From NCBI RefSeq assembly GCF_019175385.1, contig NC_083338.1, positions 93,145,777 through 93,209,776 on the forward strand: a DNA stretch of 64,000 nt, in the 5' to 3' direction. This document shows positions 11,700 to 22,863 of the stretch, piece after piece. Within the stretch, counting starts at the first letter, position 1. Each line of letters begins with the position of its first letter. The notes beneath the pieces were generated by a model. It searched no databases and was not told where the DNA came from. It saw only the letters and a list, made by a program, of their open reading frames with translations. The DNA is from Lycium barbarum (Eukaryota > Streptophyta > Magnoliopsida > Solanales > Solanaceae). A program made the position numbers and the translations under genes.

Positions 11700-12500
11700 T
11701 AATTGGACCTTCTTACTCTGTTCCGTCTCCAACCTATCTTGATTCCCTCAATTTTTTTGCAAGTAGGGGACATAGTTGTAGCAGCACACACAGATTTAAT
11801 GTGGCCATAAACCATGCACTAACCTATCAACTGATGCTTTCCTGTAGGAATCATATACATTAGATACCTTGCCAACCGAGTGAATTTCAGGCTATACTCA
11901 TGAACAGACAGAGTCTCCTGTTTAATTTTCTCAAACTTAGTAGCCAAGGCAAACTGCTCCTCATCAGACAAAAACCTCTACACGAGCGCCTCCTCGAACT
12001 AAGCCCAAGTAGGAGCCAGAACATCATTACCTCGCTCACTCTCCCATAACTCGAACCATGCATGAGCAGCATCCTTCAACTGATATGCTGCATATTCCAC
12101 AACTTCTAAACCATAAGCACGCATAGCGCTAAGAGCTTTGAAAGTTTCATCCGTGATGAAATATGGGTCATCCTCTACAAGTGAACCATAGAACTTTGGT
12201 GGATTCAGGCCCAAAAAGTGCTTAAGTCTTCCTTGTCCACCTACTATTACAGAATCAGAACTCGTACCCTGTTGTTGGGCTGCCACAAGAGTGGTAAGCA
12301 TCTGGATTGCATTCTGCATGGACCCAATATTCATAGCAACTGCCGTAGGGTAACCAGAACTGGTGGATCTTGTGGAGGCACTAGGTTCCCATTATCATTC
12401 TCCGCCTCAGCATTAGCCTCAATGGCAACACGGTTATTGACCCGATTAGGCTGTCTACCTAAGGAAGCATCAAAAGCACCATTATTTCCTTGATTAGAAG
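11700..12500 (-). pseudogene. G1 gag (capsid region)
   Basis: The clearest frame is 11999-12334, with MLTTLVAAQQQG, FLGLNPPKFYGS, then DETFKALSAMRAYGLEVVEY and AYQLKDAAHAWFELWESERG. This is the Retrotrans_gag layout: a Gln-rich lead, the LxLNPPxF entry, and the central AxxWFExW helix. The capsid protein packages element RNA into virus-like particles in the cytoplasm. Downstream (11700-11998) the frame shifts, though a part consistent with the capsid continuation is visible in other frames. The start lies near 12500 by family length, but the initiator codon cannot be fixed. Confidence 0.8.
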
Positions 12501-12739
12501 CTCATGCACGAGTTAAAACCATTTCTGCGATGCACGAATTAACAAACATGTCAGACCGAGTCTAAATAAAGTTAAGTTCTAAAGAAAAATCTATAATCAA
12601 GAAGAATGAGAAACACAATGAGAAATACCTATAAATGTTCAGGTAGTCTTTCGATTATGCAGGTGATCAGGCTACACGTGGAAGAATCCATAGACACAAC
12701 TCCACAGACATTGACTAATCCTAGGGCACTTCTAAACCA

Positions 12740-12753
12740 GGAATCTGATACCA
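12740..12753 (-). other. G1 primer-binding site
   Basis: On the minus strand TGGTATCAGATTCC follows the LTR end after a 4-nt spacer. TGGTATCAGA is the usual plant primer site complementary to the 3' end of initiator tRNA-Met. Confidence 0.85.
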
Positions 12754-12955
12754 AGCTTGTCACGCCTCAAACCTTATCCTGGCGCAACAACTATTTGATG
12801 CTACGAAACCACATCAAAAGCACCTTATAAGTTAACTAATCGCCTATGTTCAATTAATAGTTCATTATGAATCAATTAAATAAAACAATAAAGGTTTATA
12901 ATAAAAGCATATTAATGATAAGCGGAAGTCTAATATATAAGTAACCTGAGTTTAA

Positions 12956-13076
12956 TGGTATGCCTCAGTACTGGGTACTCTGTGAATGTCTGTACTTGCT
13001 CTTCTTCGTTACCTAACATACCATCAAAAATAATAATGGTATACCTCATTACTGGGTACTCTGTGAATGTCTAAGG
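12956..13076 (+). repeat. Direct repeat inside G1 LTR
   Basis: A motif containing CTGGGTACTCTGTGAATGTC occurs twice, about 80 bp apart, with few changes. It looks like a local duplication. Confidence 0.8.
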
Positions 13077-14668
13077 GGCAATAGTTAATATAACAAAATA
13101 CAAATTCATATGTTTAAGTGAAAACAAAGTTAAGAACATTTCAAAATCAGTAATACAGTTCAATGTAAGTTAATAAATAAATATGTCAAATTCAATTCCT
13201 TATGTCATTTATCATATTAAGTCCTTCCTTTATAAAATCAAGATCATCAACCTGCCACTCATGGGTGAAAAATCAACATATGCACTGGGCTATCAATCCA
13301 CGGAGGTCAATCATCCTTTAGACTAACACAACAAACTAGAGAGCCACTTTAGGATCCCATTAATTATAAATGCACTGGGGCTGATAACCTATGGAAGTCA
13401 ATCATCCTCTAGACTGACACAGCTGCTTGAAAGCGATTTGTTAGGATTCATAATGGCTAATCATCCTCTGGACTATCACAACTTGTCCAGACAGACCTAA
13501 ACACAAACAAATAGAAGTCATGGCATATTAGTCGAATTTTCAATCATGGCTTATTAGCCGAAATCATTATCAATTAATTTCTCATTAATGGGGGTATCAT
13601 AAATCATTTAAAACCATGTTCGAATCATTATCAAATTCAAGTGCAAAAAAACCCATTCATAAGGAAAAACACGTTCAATCATCCCTTATAGGGGAAAACA
13701 ATTTGATTATGTACATATAGCATAATGTGTAATACACATAAAGGTTCGATGCGTGCTTGACCCTCAACACGCATGAGTCCTTGTTCAAAAGCCATCTTTA
13801 AAGTCAAAAAGTGTGTTCAATAGTGACATACCTCAATTCCAGCTAAGAATTCTGTAAGTGTGTCCCACAATGTTCAATTATAGTTCTACAATCAGCTATG
13901 ATGAGCAAGATTAGAGCTTTGCTCGAATTCCACAAATTTCCCTTCTTTTAGAGAACTAGGGCTTTTAAGGCAAAATCACACTCTTGATGATTGAAGAATT
14001 TCCCATGGTTCTAATAAGTTGTAATATATCACACTCGCCTCAATATACTCAATAAATACCATTAAACGTAAGAAAATGTTACCTTTAATGAGATTCCCCG
14101 CAAGTTCTCTTCAATTGCTCTTCCTTTGATTTTTCAAGAATATATGAATTTGAATGATAATCTAGCGTTAATCCTTGTTACTTTGATGTATTTTAATCAT
14201 AGGATGATTAGGAACTCACCTTGTAAGGTTTGGAGAAGTTCTAGGATCTTTTCTCCTCAAGAAGTCGGCCAAAAATGTAGTAGAATGAAAGATGTCCGAA
14301 TATTTCACATTCTATACTTTTATAACAGCATCCCCATATGCGGAACAACCTACCAAACATAGGTGTGACCTGCGATACGTAGATGAATCGGAGAGGCACA
14401 ACTTCAGGCGTTCAACCCGCGACATGATTTGTGAAATGCAGATTGATTACATGGTCATAACTTTTTTCTCAGCTCTCTGTTTAAGCTGATATTTACATGG
14501 TTGGAAAGGTGTTTCAAAGGTTTACAACTTTCACGGCTTGAATGTTTCCAGATTCCTTACAGGTTCTGAGTTATACACGCTAGAAGTCAAGTTTAGTGTA
14601 AATTTAATCAATACTTTCGAGTCTCCTGCACCTTACCATTCGTCTTGATCTTAAGACAACCTTAAATG

Positions 14669-14684
14669 CCCCCCCCCCCCCCCC
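14669..14684 (+). repeat. Poly-C tract (16 C)
   Basis: An uninterrupted run of 16 C within the G1 LTR. The length may be unreliable in sequencing. Confidence 0.95.
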
Positions 14685-14776
14685 AACTTACTTTGACATG
14701 ACTTTGTATAGATAAAATTTAACATTATCTCTCTTAATGAATTCAAACCTAACCCAAATTACAGTGTTACAGTTTA

Positions 14777-15300
14777 TGTTAGGTTGCACGACCGACTTCC
14801 TATCCTATATGTATCCAATTTTTGCTTAGAGAATGGAATATATTACTGTACCTATTCTATGCTAGCATTTTCGGAATAAAACTACAGGCTAGTAAAGAAC
14901 ACATAGTATTTATTTGGAAACCACCCGACTCAAAGGTGATAAAAACCACGACATGCAAGCCTGTAGGACTTCCCCAACAACTTCACTGCAAAAAGAGCCA
15001 ACTGCAAAGTTATAATTACAACCTCTGTAATCTAACTTCTACCTCAACTTTACTACCCAGCCTCTAACTAGCAAGCTATCTCCAAGTAGCAAACTTTCTA
15101 CTTGGATTTACAACTGTTTATATCCATTTTTATGCTTCTTAATAAGCTGATAAAGACACAACTCGATAACCAAACCTAATACACAAATCTAGACTTCTGA
15201 ACTGAGAAACATTATTCAGTAAAACAGCTCCATCACTCCTTCTCTGTGTAATAGGGACACAACCCTAGATTCTTGAATATGCTAGATATATCTTTTGACA
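14777..15300 (+). mobile_element. Element D2, LTR-like
   Basis: It begins TGTTAGGTTGCACGACC five bases after the G1 LTR and is similar over its length to the reverse complement of 1-502 (D1). The right limit is only where comparison with D1 runs out at the window edge, so the element may continue. No coding sequence is recognised. Confidence 0.5.
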
Positions 15301-16288
15301 GCACAATATTCTGAACCCTCTCAATGTGGGTGTAACTTCTTCTTAGAAAGACCTAGGAACTTATAAGATTATGCGTTGCCTATTGATTAACACAAAACCC
15401 TTACCTAGTCGATCAATGACATGCACGTAGGATTTGTGTAGTATTTGGATTCTTGCCTTGTTGAGTTCGTTCCTTGTACGTGTGGGAGGCTCATTGATCC
15501 CTACCAATATGGCAAGGAATCTTTCATACTTGACCGCCAAGTTCTTTCCATAATTCTTCCAATCCTAGTTATTGTAGGACTTGCCCTGGAACATGGTCAC
15601 GAACCTGTTTCATCCACTTGGTTCGTTTACCTCTGAATCTCTGCGCTGTCTGAGATAGTGCATGTTCATGTACCTGTTCCACCAATCTCTTTCATTCTTC
15701 ATCTGTCATTGAACTGCTTCTGAGATACACACCTGTTTCATATATATATGTACAGCTCTATGTCTGCAACTGGCCAATTCTCCTCTGATCACCCTATGTT
15801 GTTCTTCATACAATGTCTTTACTTCTAGGTCATTCATCTATTGCACCTGATGACTTGTGTTCATTCCTTCTCTGCATCTGATGACTCTTTGATATAGAAC
15901 ATATTTTGCATACTCATTCTATTTGTTCAATGAACTGCTCCTTCTCCTGAGTCATCTACTCTCCCTTTTTCTGCCTGCTTTGTTCAGTTGTTCTATTCAT
16001 ATATCATTCATGCTATACACTGAACTGCACCTCTTTGACTTTGTATGTCTGTATCTAATGGAACATGTTTGTGGACCTTGATTCACGTGCATTGCTTGCA
16101 ACTGTCTCTTGCAATCGATCAAGTCTTTGTACTAGTTCCATGATCATTGCATTCTTGCTCATTCTGACATTGTGTTGGAATAACTGTTTCAATCAACCAT
16201 AGGCCTAGCTCTGTTTGAAAATGTTTTGCATACTTCATGGTCAATCAATGTTCATCTTTTTTCAATCATTATTTATCTTTTGTCAATC
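15301..16288 (+). other. Unassigned AT-rich DNA between D2 and B2
   Basis: I see no convincing ORF, LTR end or RNA gene. The sequence is rich in CTG, CAT and TTC words. It may be the remainder of D2 or of another old element. B2 is inserted at its right end, and the duplicated CAATC is followed by G2 sequence, so it may be contiguous with G2 in the pre-insertion state. Confidence 0.4.
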
Positions 16289-16560
16289 TGTTATGGCCCG
16301 TATTTTGTACGTTCGGATAGTTCGAGATAATTGCGAGGAGTTAAGGGCAAGACCATTTTCCAAAATTATTTTAGTGTACAAGTTGTTTATGAACATTAGT
16401 TATGAACATTATTGGCATGGAAATATTGTGAAAGGCTAAGGGTAAAAAGGAAAATTCACAAGATGGTTCATGGTAATATTATGGAAGGCTAGGGGCAAAA
16501 TGGGAATTTCACAAAAGTTAGAGAAAGTTCATAAAAGGGCCATCTTGGCCGTATATGTAT

Positions 16561-16575
16561 GTGTGTGTGTGTGTG
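16561..16575 (+). repeat. TG microsatellite
   Basis: (GT)7 run inside B2. Confidence 0.95.
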
Positions 16576-16649
16576 GTCCCCACTTCAAGTCTTGACCACT
16601 TAACTCAAGCCAAGAAGGAGGACATGTGGCCACTTTGCATTTGGAGGGG

Positions 16650-16650
<1 letters not shown>

Positions 16651-16682
<32 letters not shown>
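16651..16682 (+). repeat. TA microsatellite
   Basis: (TA)16 run inside B2, placed where other family members have a TATA box. Confidence 0.95.
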
Positions 16683-16686
<4 letters not shown>

Positions 16687-17759
16687 GATGGCAAAACAAG
16701 AAAAATTCATCATTTATCATTCAAGAAACTTCAAGAAAACTTGAGAAAAAAATGGTGGCATTCGGCCATGGCTTGGCCGAAGATGAGCCATGGAAAAGTT
16801 GATCCAAAAAAAATTATTTCTTCAAGCAATTCAACCAAGTGGAACGTCCTTATCAACATGGAGCAGTGGCTAGAGCAAGCAAGGCACTCATTTGGGCAAT
16901 TCACAACCCTAACCAAGTAAAGAAGACAAGTGGAGAAAGGTATGTGCTTAATCTTCTTTTCATGTGTTATAGATGATTTGTGAAGTGTTGTAGTATGTAG
17001 AAATGGGGAAAGTTCATGAAAATATGGATGTAGTATTGTGGCCGAATGGAAGTGGTGTGGTGTAGATGTGACGAATTGATTTTATTTAGTAATTTGATTG
17101 TTGTAGTATATGGAATTGGATGAAATTCATGAAGTATGTAGGTGTGTGGTGGTGGTCATATAGGGTCTTCCCTAGTTGGGTATGTTGAGATGATTTTACT
17201 TTGTATTTTAGTTGTTGTTGTTATGGATTATGTGATGTAGAATGAAGGTTGGTTGGCTTGAAATGAAATTGTAATCGTTTGTGGATTATTGAAGAAGTTA
17301 ATGTGACATTAGTATGGTTTCTTATGATTATAAGAATGAATGATATTGCTAAAGTATAGATTGTTGATGTAGTTTATGAATTTGGAAGAAAGGAAATGTG
17401 TTGTTAGTGTTCTTGTGGAATTTGAAAGGTTTCGGGTGGAAGTGTGCACTAATTGGATTGTTTGAATATTGTGTGAATTGTTTAAAGTGTTCTTGAATCA
17501 TGTTAGAATGATTTCGGATAAATACTTGAAGGTGGGATCATTGGTGTTGGCTTGACTATACGTGATGGAATTGAATATAAATGAAATGTCGTTGAATTGT
17601 ATAACAAAGGTTGTTAATGTTAGAATATGTCTTGAATTGATTGTTGATATCGTTAGTGTGATTGTTGGTAATGTTGTCGATAATTTGGCCGAGTTGAATT
17701 CTCGTATTGTTGTTGATAAAATTGGCCGAGTTGGAATCTCGGGGATGGTGTATTTACAG

Positions 17760-17906
17760 GGGAAATGCTGCCGAACTTTCGGTAGAATATAAGTGAATTC
17801 ATTTGAAAGCAAGTGAATGACAATGAATCTAATGATTATGTGAATTCTTTTGTATGTAGACTAGCAAGCTTGGATAAATAAGCGTAGCTAATAAGGCGTG
17901 GCACAG
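17760..17906 (+). other. Splice-like block in B2
   Basis: Preceded by TGTATTTACAG and followed by GTATGTAAGGCTTACCC, 147 nt long. It starts with GGGAAATGCTGCCGAAC, shared with B1 and B4. Confidence 0.4.
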
Positions 17907-18250
17907 GTATGTAAGGCTTACCCTTTCTTTCTTTTGGCATGATCCTTACGAAATGAACATATGACGTATATGAATGATTCCAAAGCAACTCCTATTCTTA
18001 GAGCCACTAGGATGACTAATATTTTTTATCTCTATAAGTCACTTCATATGGTTTCGATACGTATCCATGATTCCGAAGCTCTATTTGATAAGCTTCCGAG
18101 TTTGTCTACGATTCTTATTGACCTATTGATATAAGTATACTTAGTACGGTTGAGACTATTGCATAATTGGATAATGAGCCAAGTATAAGAGTTCATGTTC
18201 TTAAAAATGATTCTGTAAGTATTAATGATTCTAACTTTTGCATATAGTCT

Positions 18251-18325
18251 TGGATCGGGCCGAACGTTCCTCGGCAGTAAAATATTATATTCATGGATCG
18301 GGCTGCACGTTCCGCAGCAACACAC
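18251..18325 (+). repeat. Two hairpin units with covarying stems
   Basis: Units ATCGGGCCGA-acgttcc-TCGGCA and ATCGGGCTGC-acgttcc-GCAGCA follow each other. Stems GCCGA/TCGGC and GCTGC/GCAGC are both perfect although their sequences differ. The expanded form is in B3 (40601-40925). Confidence 0.75.
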
Positions 18326-18830
18326 TGTATGATGTTCTATGAGTATGCATGCATGAATTTGTTATATGTATATATGATATACGATGTCGGCACATTGATG
18401 TGATCCATAGCGATATTCGAAAGATAATTTATATGACAAAAGTTTTGGTTTTCAAATGCTAAGCACGTTCGACTATGCCATCGAGTCCTTGATATACTTT
18501 GATACGTACATATGATTCCAAAATTCTATTTGATTTGATCCATAACGATATCCGAAAGATACTTGACATGATTTTGGTCTTGATTTTCCAAAAATGACTT
18601 CTGAAACGCTTATGGAACGTTTTGTACTTCAAACGCCCGTATTCCTCATACTAAGTCGGATCGGCCCGAAACTTGTTTCTAAGCCTTCAGGTGCCGGTAA
18701 GTATACTTGTCTATCGAGTCTTGATTTGTGTGCATATGGTTTCGCACTACTCTGTTCGTGCAAGCCTCAGTATGTCCTTCACTGAGCCCCGGCCAGGATA
18801 CGTTCTCGTGCGCATTCCACTGCATTGTTC

Positions 18831-19110
18831 ACCGCGTCCCTCTCACTTGCGGGCCGGGGCATGTTATATATGATATGATGACATTATGATGTGATGACGG
18901 GGTGGTGGCCAGGATGTCACATGATTTATTCACCGCGTCCCGCAAAAGAGGGCCGGGGCACGTTACATGCATACATGATACATGACATTGTCATACATGA
19001 TTTCATTTACCGCGTCCCTCAATGGAGGGCCGGGGCACGATATATATGATATATGGTAATGACATGCATGAATTACTCACCGCGTCCCTCGCTAGAGGGC
19101 CGGGGCACGT
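18831..19110 (+). repeat. Minisatellite of ~70-100-bp units with GC-rich hairpin
   Basis: Four units start ACCGCGTCCC at 18831, 18932, 19009 and 19079 and continue GGGCCGGGGCA. In units 3 and 4 the core is CCCTC-4 nt-GAGGG. A related partial unit lies just upstream near 18780. Confidence 0.85.
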
Positions 19111-19290
19111 TATATGATATATGACATATGATGATGGCATACATGATTTCCATTTACGATTTATGATGACATACATGATTTTCAATTCAAAAAGGCAAGT
19201 GCTTTGATGTTTTAAAAGTTCATACTTGATTCTGGTAAATCTCTATTTCAGATATGATTCTCCTTTACTGTGATCCTTGCCTTACATGCT

Positions 19291-19349
19291 CAGTACATTT
19301 TCCGTACTGACCCCCTTTCTTCGGGGGCTGCGTTTCATGCCACGCAGGT
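19291..19349 (+). promoter_or_regulatory. Three-hairpin module of B2
   Basis: CAGTAC-attttcc-GTACTG, CCCCC-tttcttc-GGGGG and CTGCG-tttcatgcca-CGCAG, one after another. Confidence 0.7.
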
Positions 19350-19756
19350 ACACCCAGATGAGTAAAGGACATTGCTAGAAGATGCTTCAGCTGGATTGGC
19401 AACTCCATTTGCTCTTGGAGTGTTGCCGAGTCAGAGTATGTGTGCTATGAAGTTTTGTTCGAAGTTAGAGACTTTGCAGACAGAGTCGTGGGTATAGAAT
19501 GTCAGTTTTGTAAGCGGCTCCATCAGTCGACGTGTCATTTTGTGCTATGATAAGAATTCCATGTGATTACAGATTTTGTTGATTTGAGAACAAGGAAAAA
19601 GAAAGTTTCCGGAAACTTTATTATGTATTTCATTTTAATTTGATTTAAGAAGTTCTAAGCGGTTATGTGTGTAATAAGAGTCAGTGGGTTCGCTCGGCTT
19701 CGGATATGGGGTCGGGTTCCCATCACACCCTAGGGAGATTAGGGTGTGACACAATC

Positions 19757-20305
19757 ATCAAAACTAATATGTGCATTAGTCTAGTTAATGCCAACAGTTT
19801 GCAACTTTCCTTGCAAGATTTTTAACTCATGAATATCATTAGGCTCAAGCATCTTCAAAATAACATCTAACTTAACATGATCAATTTCAATCCCTCACTG
19901 TCAAATGATAAAACTGAGAAATTTCCAGAAGAAACTCCAAAGTCTCACTTCAAAGGATTCATTTTGAGCTAGTGTCTTTGAAGACATCCGAATAACATTT
20001 CTCAAATCTTGCAAGTGGTCATCTCTCTTCCTTGATTTTACCACCAAGTCTTCAACATAGCACTAGACTTTTTTATGAAGCATGTCATCAAAAATATTCT
20101 TCATGGCTCATTGATAAGTAGCACCAGCATTCTTTAAACCAAATGGCATCACCTTGTACCAACATATACCTTTAGGAGTGCGGAAGGCAGTAAGTTATTC
20201 ATCCTTTAGTACCATGCAAACCTGATTGTACCCATATGAAACATCCATGAAAGATGTTGCCTCATATCTAGTCGTGGCATCAATCACAAGCTCAGGTATT
20301 AGAAG
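19757..20305 (-). pseudogene. G2 reverse transcriptase, main part
   Basis: Minus-strand frames give LVIDATTRYEATSFMDVSYG, LTAFRTPKGI, KVMPFGLKNAGATYQ and CYVEDLVVKSR, with further connection-like words such as DIHELKILQGKLQ near 19800-19850. This is the palm and thumb of a Ty3/Gypsy RT. The catalytic YVDD box reads YVED, and stop codons lie before LTAFR and just before CYVED, so it is inactive. The upstream part of RT resumes at 22864 beyond A2. At 19757 the frame breaks at B2. Confidence 0.9.
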
Positions 20306-20711
20306 TGTCACAACCTGACTAGGGGCCATGACGGGTACCCGGAGTTAACTACCGAGCACCACTCATTTTACTACTAATCATACTTATCCTGCATTTATTT
20401 TATTAATCTCTTACTCACAATCATAGGAGAAACCATCTTTACTTTCAATCATATCTACATTTATATACATGAGCCCTTTGGCTAACAAAATGATATACAA
20501 GAAGACGTTGTGATCATCATGCCATTAACTACCCACACACACGCATCTACGAGCGTCTACTAGAGTGTTAGATATAAGGATGGGACAGGGCCCCGTCGTG
20601 CCCAAATATGTACACAAAATAAAATATCCAAAATAGCACCTCCGGAAAGAATGGAGTGCTCATGTAAGTCTGCTAATCAGCTCCTATGAATCTGGGGCAC
20701 CTCCCTGTCTA

Positions 20712-20769
20712 CCTGTGGGCATGACACAGCGTCCAAAAAGAAAAGGACGCCAGTACGAACATTGTACTG
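20712..20769 (-). promoter_or_regulatory. Three-hairpin module of A2
   Basis: On the minus strand CAGTAC-aatgttc-GTACTG, GCGTCC-n-GGACGC and CTGTG-tcatgcc-CACAG, all perfect. Stem 3 differs from family B (CTGCG/CGCAG) by a paired change. Confidence 0.7.
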
Positions 20770-22266
20770 AGTATGTAAAGCATGAACAATAATAATATAT
20801 CGATGAAACAAAGAGACATCAAGTGAGGAACAACTGTAACTGACTGGCACTTAAGATTTAAATAATGCATGCTAACTTACTTCATAAACATCATCATATC
20901 ATGTATGCATATATATAAGCTGCCCGACCATATAGGTACGGTGTGATCATCATTAGCCAGCGTCCAGGCCTTCCGTTTCCGGGGCAAACATCTCATGCCG
21001 CCCACTACTGGTGTCTGCCCATGCCATCTAGACATGGTGTATACGTTGTCCGCCTTAGCAGTGTCTGCCCGTCCATGTAGGCACGGTGTAATCTTATTTT
21101 CATATACTTATCATGAATCATGCATAAAGACTCGAAGACAAACTATAACTCTATCGGAGTGACGTAAGGTCATGAACCCCCAATTCCATTATGGAGCATT
21201 CATAAGCATTTTGCCTCACCTTCAAGGAACTAGCATTATAAGGTGAGTGTACACCATGAAAAACATCAAAGGATTGTAATTAGGAACATTAGCTTCATAG
21301 AAATACCATATCATGAACTTTAGAATCTTTAGACTTAGGCTCATCATTATCATTATCATACTCGTAACATGTCTCTTTTTGTTATCTCATGGGAAGCTCT
21401 TTATGAACATAAACTCATAATTTTTCTGGAATGTAAGAAGGTCATAGGGAGAGAGGGGAATTCATGCCATAGGAATCATGCCTTAGAAGGAAGGGACTAG
21501 CCTGACATACCTTTTCGTTTAGCTATTCTATCACTTGAACGTTCCCTTCCAATATTCACGTTTCTACCTGCAAAAGAATTCGTACTAATATTAGATAATC
21601 GATAACATAAGCATCCTTGAACTAAAGCTAGAGAAAACTGGGCAGCGTCTCCTTTATTTATACAACTTTCTCCACATCGTATAACAACTCCAAAACATCA
21701 ATAATAACATTTATCATATCACAATTAACAATATTTATCAACCACGCATTATTCAATTCACCTACTTCTATTTCAAGGGCCTCCACAACCATGGTCATTA
21801 TATAACATTACCTTCGTCCTCATACAATGCTTCTTCCATACTCTTAATATCATTTATAACATAACTATACTCATAGCATATGAAGAATCATGATTCAGAC
21901 TAAGCTACTACTCAACAATGTTACTATTCTCATATTTGAAACCCATTTTCTATTTCTTTCCAGAATCCAAGTCTTTCAACCCCTCAATACTCTAAATAAC
22001 ATGAATTGATCATAAAACTTATCTTTGATTGAGTAGGAATGGGTTTTGGATAGAAATATTCCACTTGGAGAAAAACCCTAGCTTCAATCCAAGTGATTTC
22101 TTGACTTCAAGCAGCCCTCAATAGCTTTCTTACACTTTCTTTCCTTGGTTTGATGAAGTTGATCCTTGATTAGACTTAGATTCTTGTAAAAGAGGTTGTA
22201 GGATATTATAGAGAGTTGGAGAGAAGTGGCGAAGTAGGGAAATAAAAATAATGACTTGGGGCCTCA

Positions 22267-22535
22267 TTTATATAACTTAAAAATATAACCCGTTGGGAAA
22301 ATATACGGACACTTATACGGTCCGTATAAGTGACCGTGAAATCACCCCAACAATAACTCATTTTTGTAACCATTATACGGCACATTATACGGTCCGTACA
22401 ATTTTATACGGTCCGTATAAGTGACCGTATAATCCCATCAATGATGGACCTTCACTGTAACGGTTATACGGACCATTATACGGACCGTATAATATTATAC
22501 AGACTGTATAAATGGTTGTATAATCCATTTTCCTC
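22267..22535 (-). promoter_or_regulatory. A2 promoter: palindromes and TATA box
   Basis: Five or more ATACGGNCCGTAT palindromes or halves (22301-22535) lie upstream of TATATAAA (22274-22267) in the minus direction. Confidence 0.6.
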
Positions 22536-22863
22536 CGATCTTGATCTCGTCGATTCGTTGATCTCCAATCCTTATGGAACCTTCTTAACACTTGTTAACA
22601 CTTCATTAACAATCTAAGGGGTGTTATAACTCTTCTTTAAGACATCATTAAGTCAACATTAACTCGGTACTTTGCAAATCCTTTCCGATAAACCACGTAT
22701 ACCTCGCCTTTCTTGACGAACTTCCTTCTCTTGCGTCAAACGTCTTTGAAATCTTAATTAGAACCATTAAATTCTACTTCTTACTTGTAGTAACGTCATA
22801 TACTTCTTACCCTACGTTAGTCTAACTATCATACAACGACATAAATTTTTCTGAAGTGTAACA

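Larger units (their letters stand above)
503..14771 (-). mobile_element. G1: decayed Ty3/Gypsy retrotransposon, interrupted
   Basis: Reading leftwards on the minus strand there is an LTR (12758-14771), a primer-binding site, gag with a CCHC knuckle, a retropepsin, reverse transcriptase, RNase H and integrase. The order PR-RT-RH-INT is that of Ty3/Gypsy rather than Copia. The peptides resemble the chromovirus (Del/Tekay-like) branch, which is inference from recalled sequence. The body is split by A1 (with B1 and C inside it) and by D1, and every coding segment has stops or frameshifts. The 3' LTR lies beyond the left edge. Confidence 0.85.
12758..14771 (-). repeat. G1 5' LTR
   Basis: Read on the minus strand it begins TGTAACACTGTAATTTGGG at 14771 and ends GGCGTGACA at 12758, directly before the primer site. 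Length is 2014 bp. It carries a run of 16 C (14669-14684) and a repeated ~38-bp motif (12956-12999 and 13036-13076). Some A/B-like words such as AGTACCCAGTACTGAGG occur, but the three-hairpin module is not clear here. Confidence 0.8.
16289..19751 (+). mobile_element. B2: solo LTR, family B
   Basis: It starts TGTTATGGCCCGTATTTTG and ends AGGGTGTGACA, with a perfect TSD CAATC (16284-16288 and 19752-19756). Length is 3463 bp. In order it holds a TG repeat, a TA repeat that may serve as TATA region, a splice-like block, two covarying hairpin units, a hairpin minisatellite and the three-hairpin module. ORFs such as 17498-17812 and 17562-17792 lie on both strands of the same AT-rich DNA and look like chance. 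Confidence 0.92.
20306..22863 (-). mobile_element. A2: solo LTR, family A, in G2 RT
   Basis: On the plus strand it starts TGTCACAACCTGACTAGGGG and ends GAAGTGTAACA. Flanks AGAAG (20301-20305) and GGAAG (22864-22868) are a TSD with one mismatch. Length is 2558 bp. Features in transcription order (minus): palindrome cluster 22535-22301, TATATAAA at 22274-22267, splice-donor-like AGGTATGTCAGG near 21512, and three-hairpin module 20769-20712. RT sequence on both sides joins when it is removed. Confidence 0.88.

Noticed and set aside
16651..16682. TA repeat as a functional TATA box
   Set aside because: The place is suitable, but a microsatellite alone does not show promoter use; kept only as a repeat.
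17498..17812. ORFs on both strands near 17.5-17.8 kb
   Set aside because: AT-rich low-complexity LTR DNA in B2; neither frame has a known domain or is clearly kept in B1, B3 or B4.
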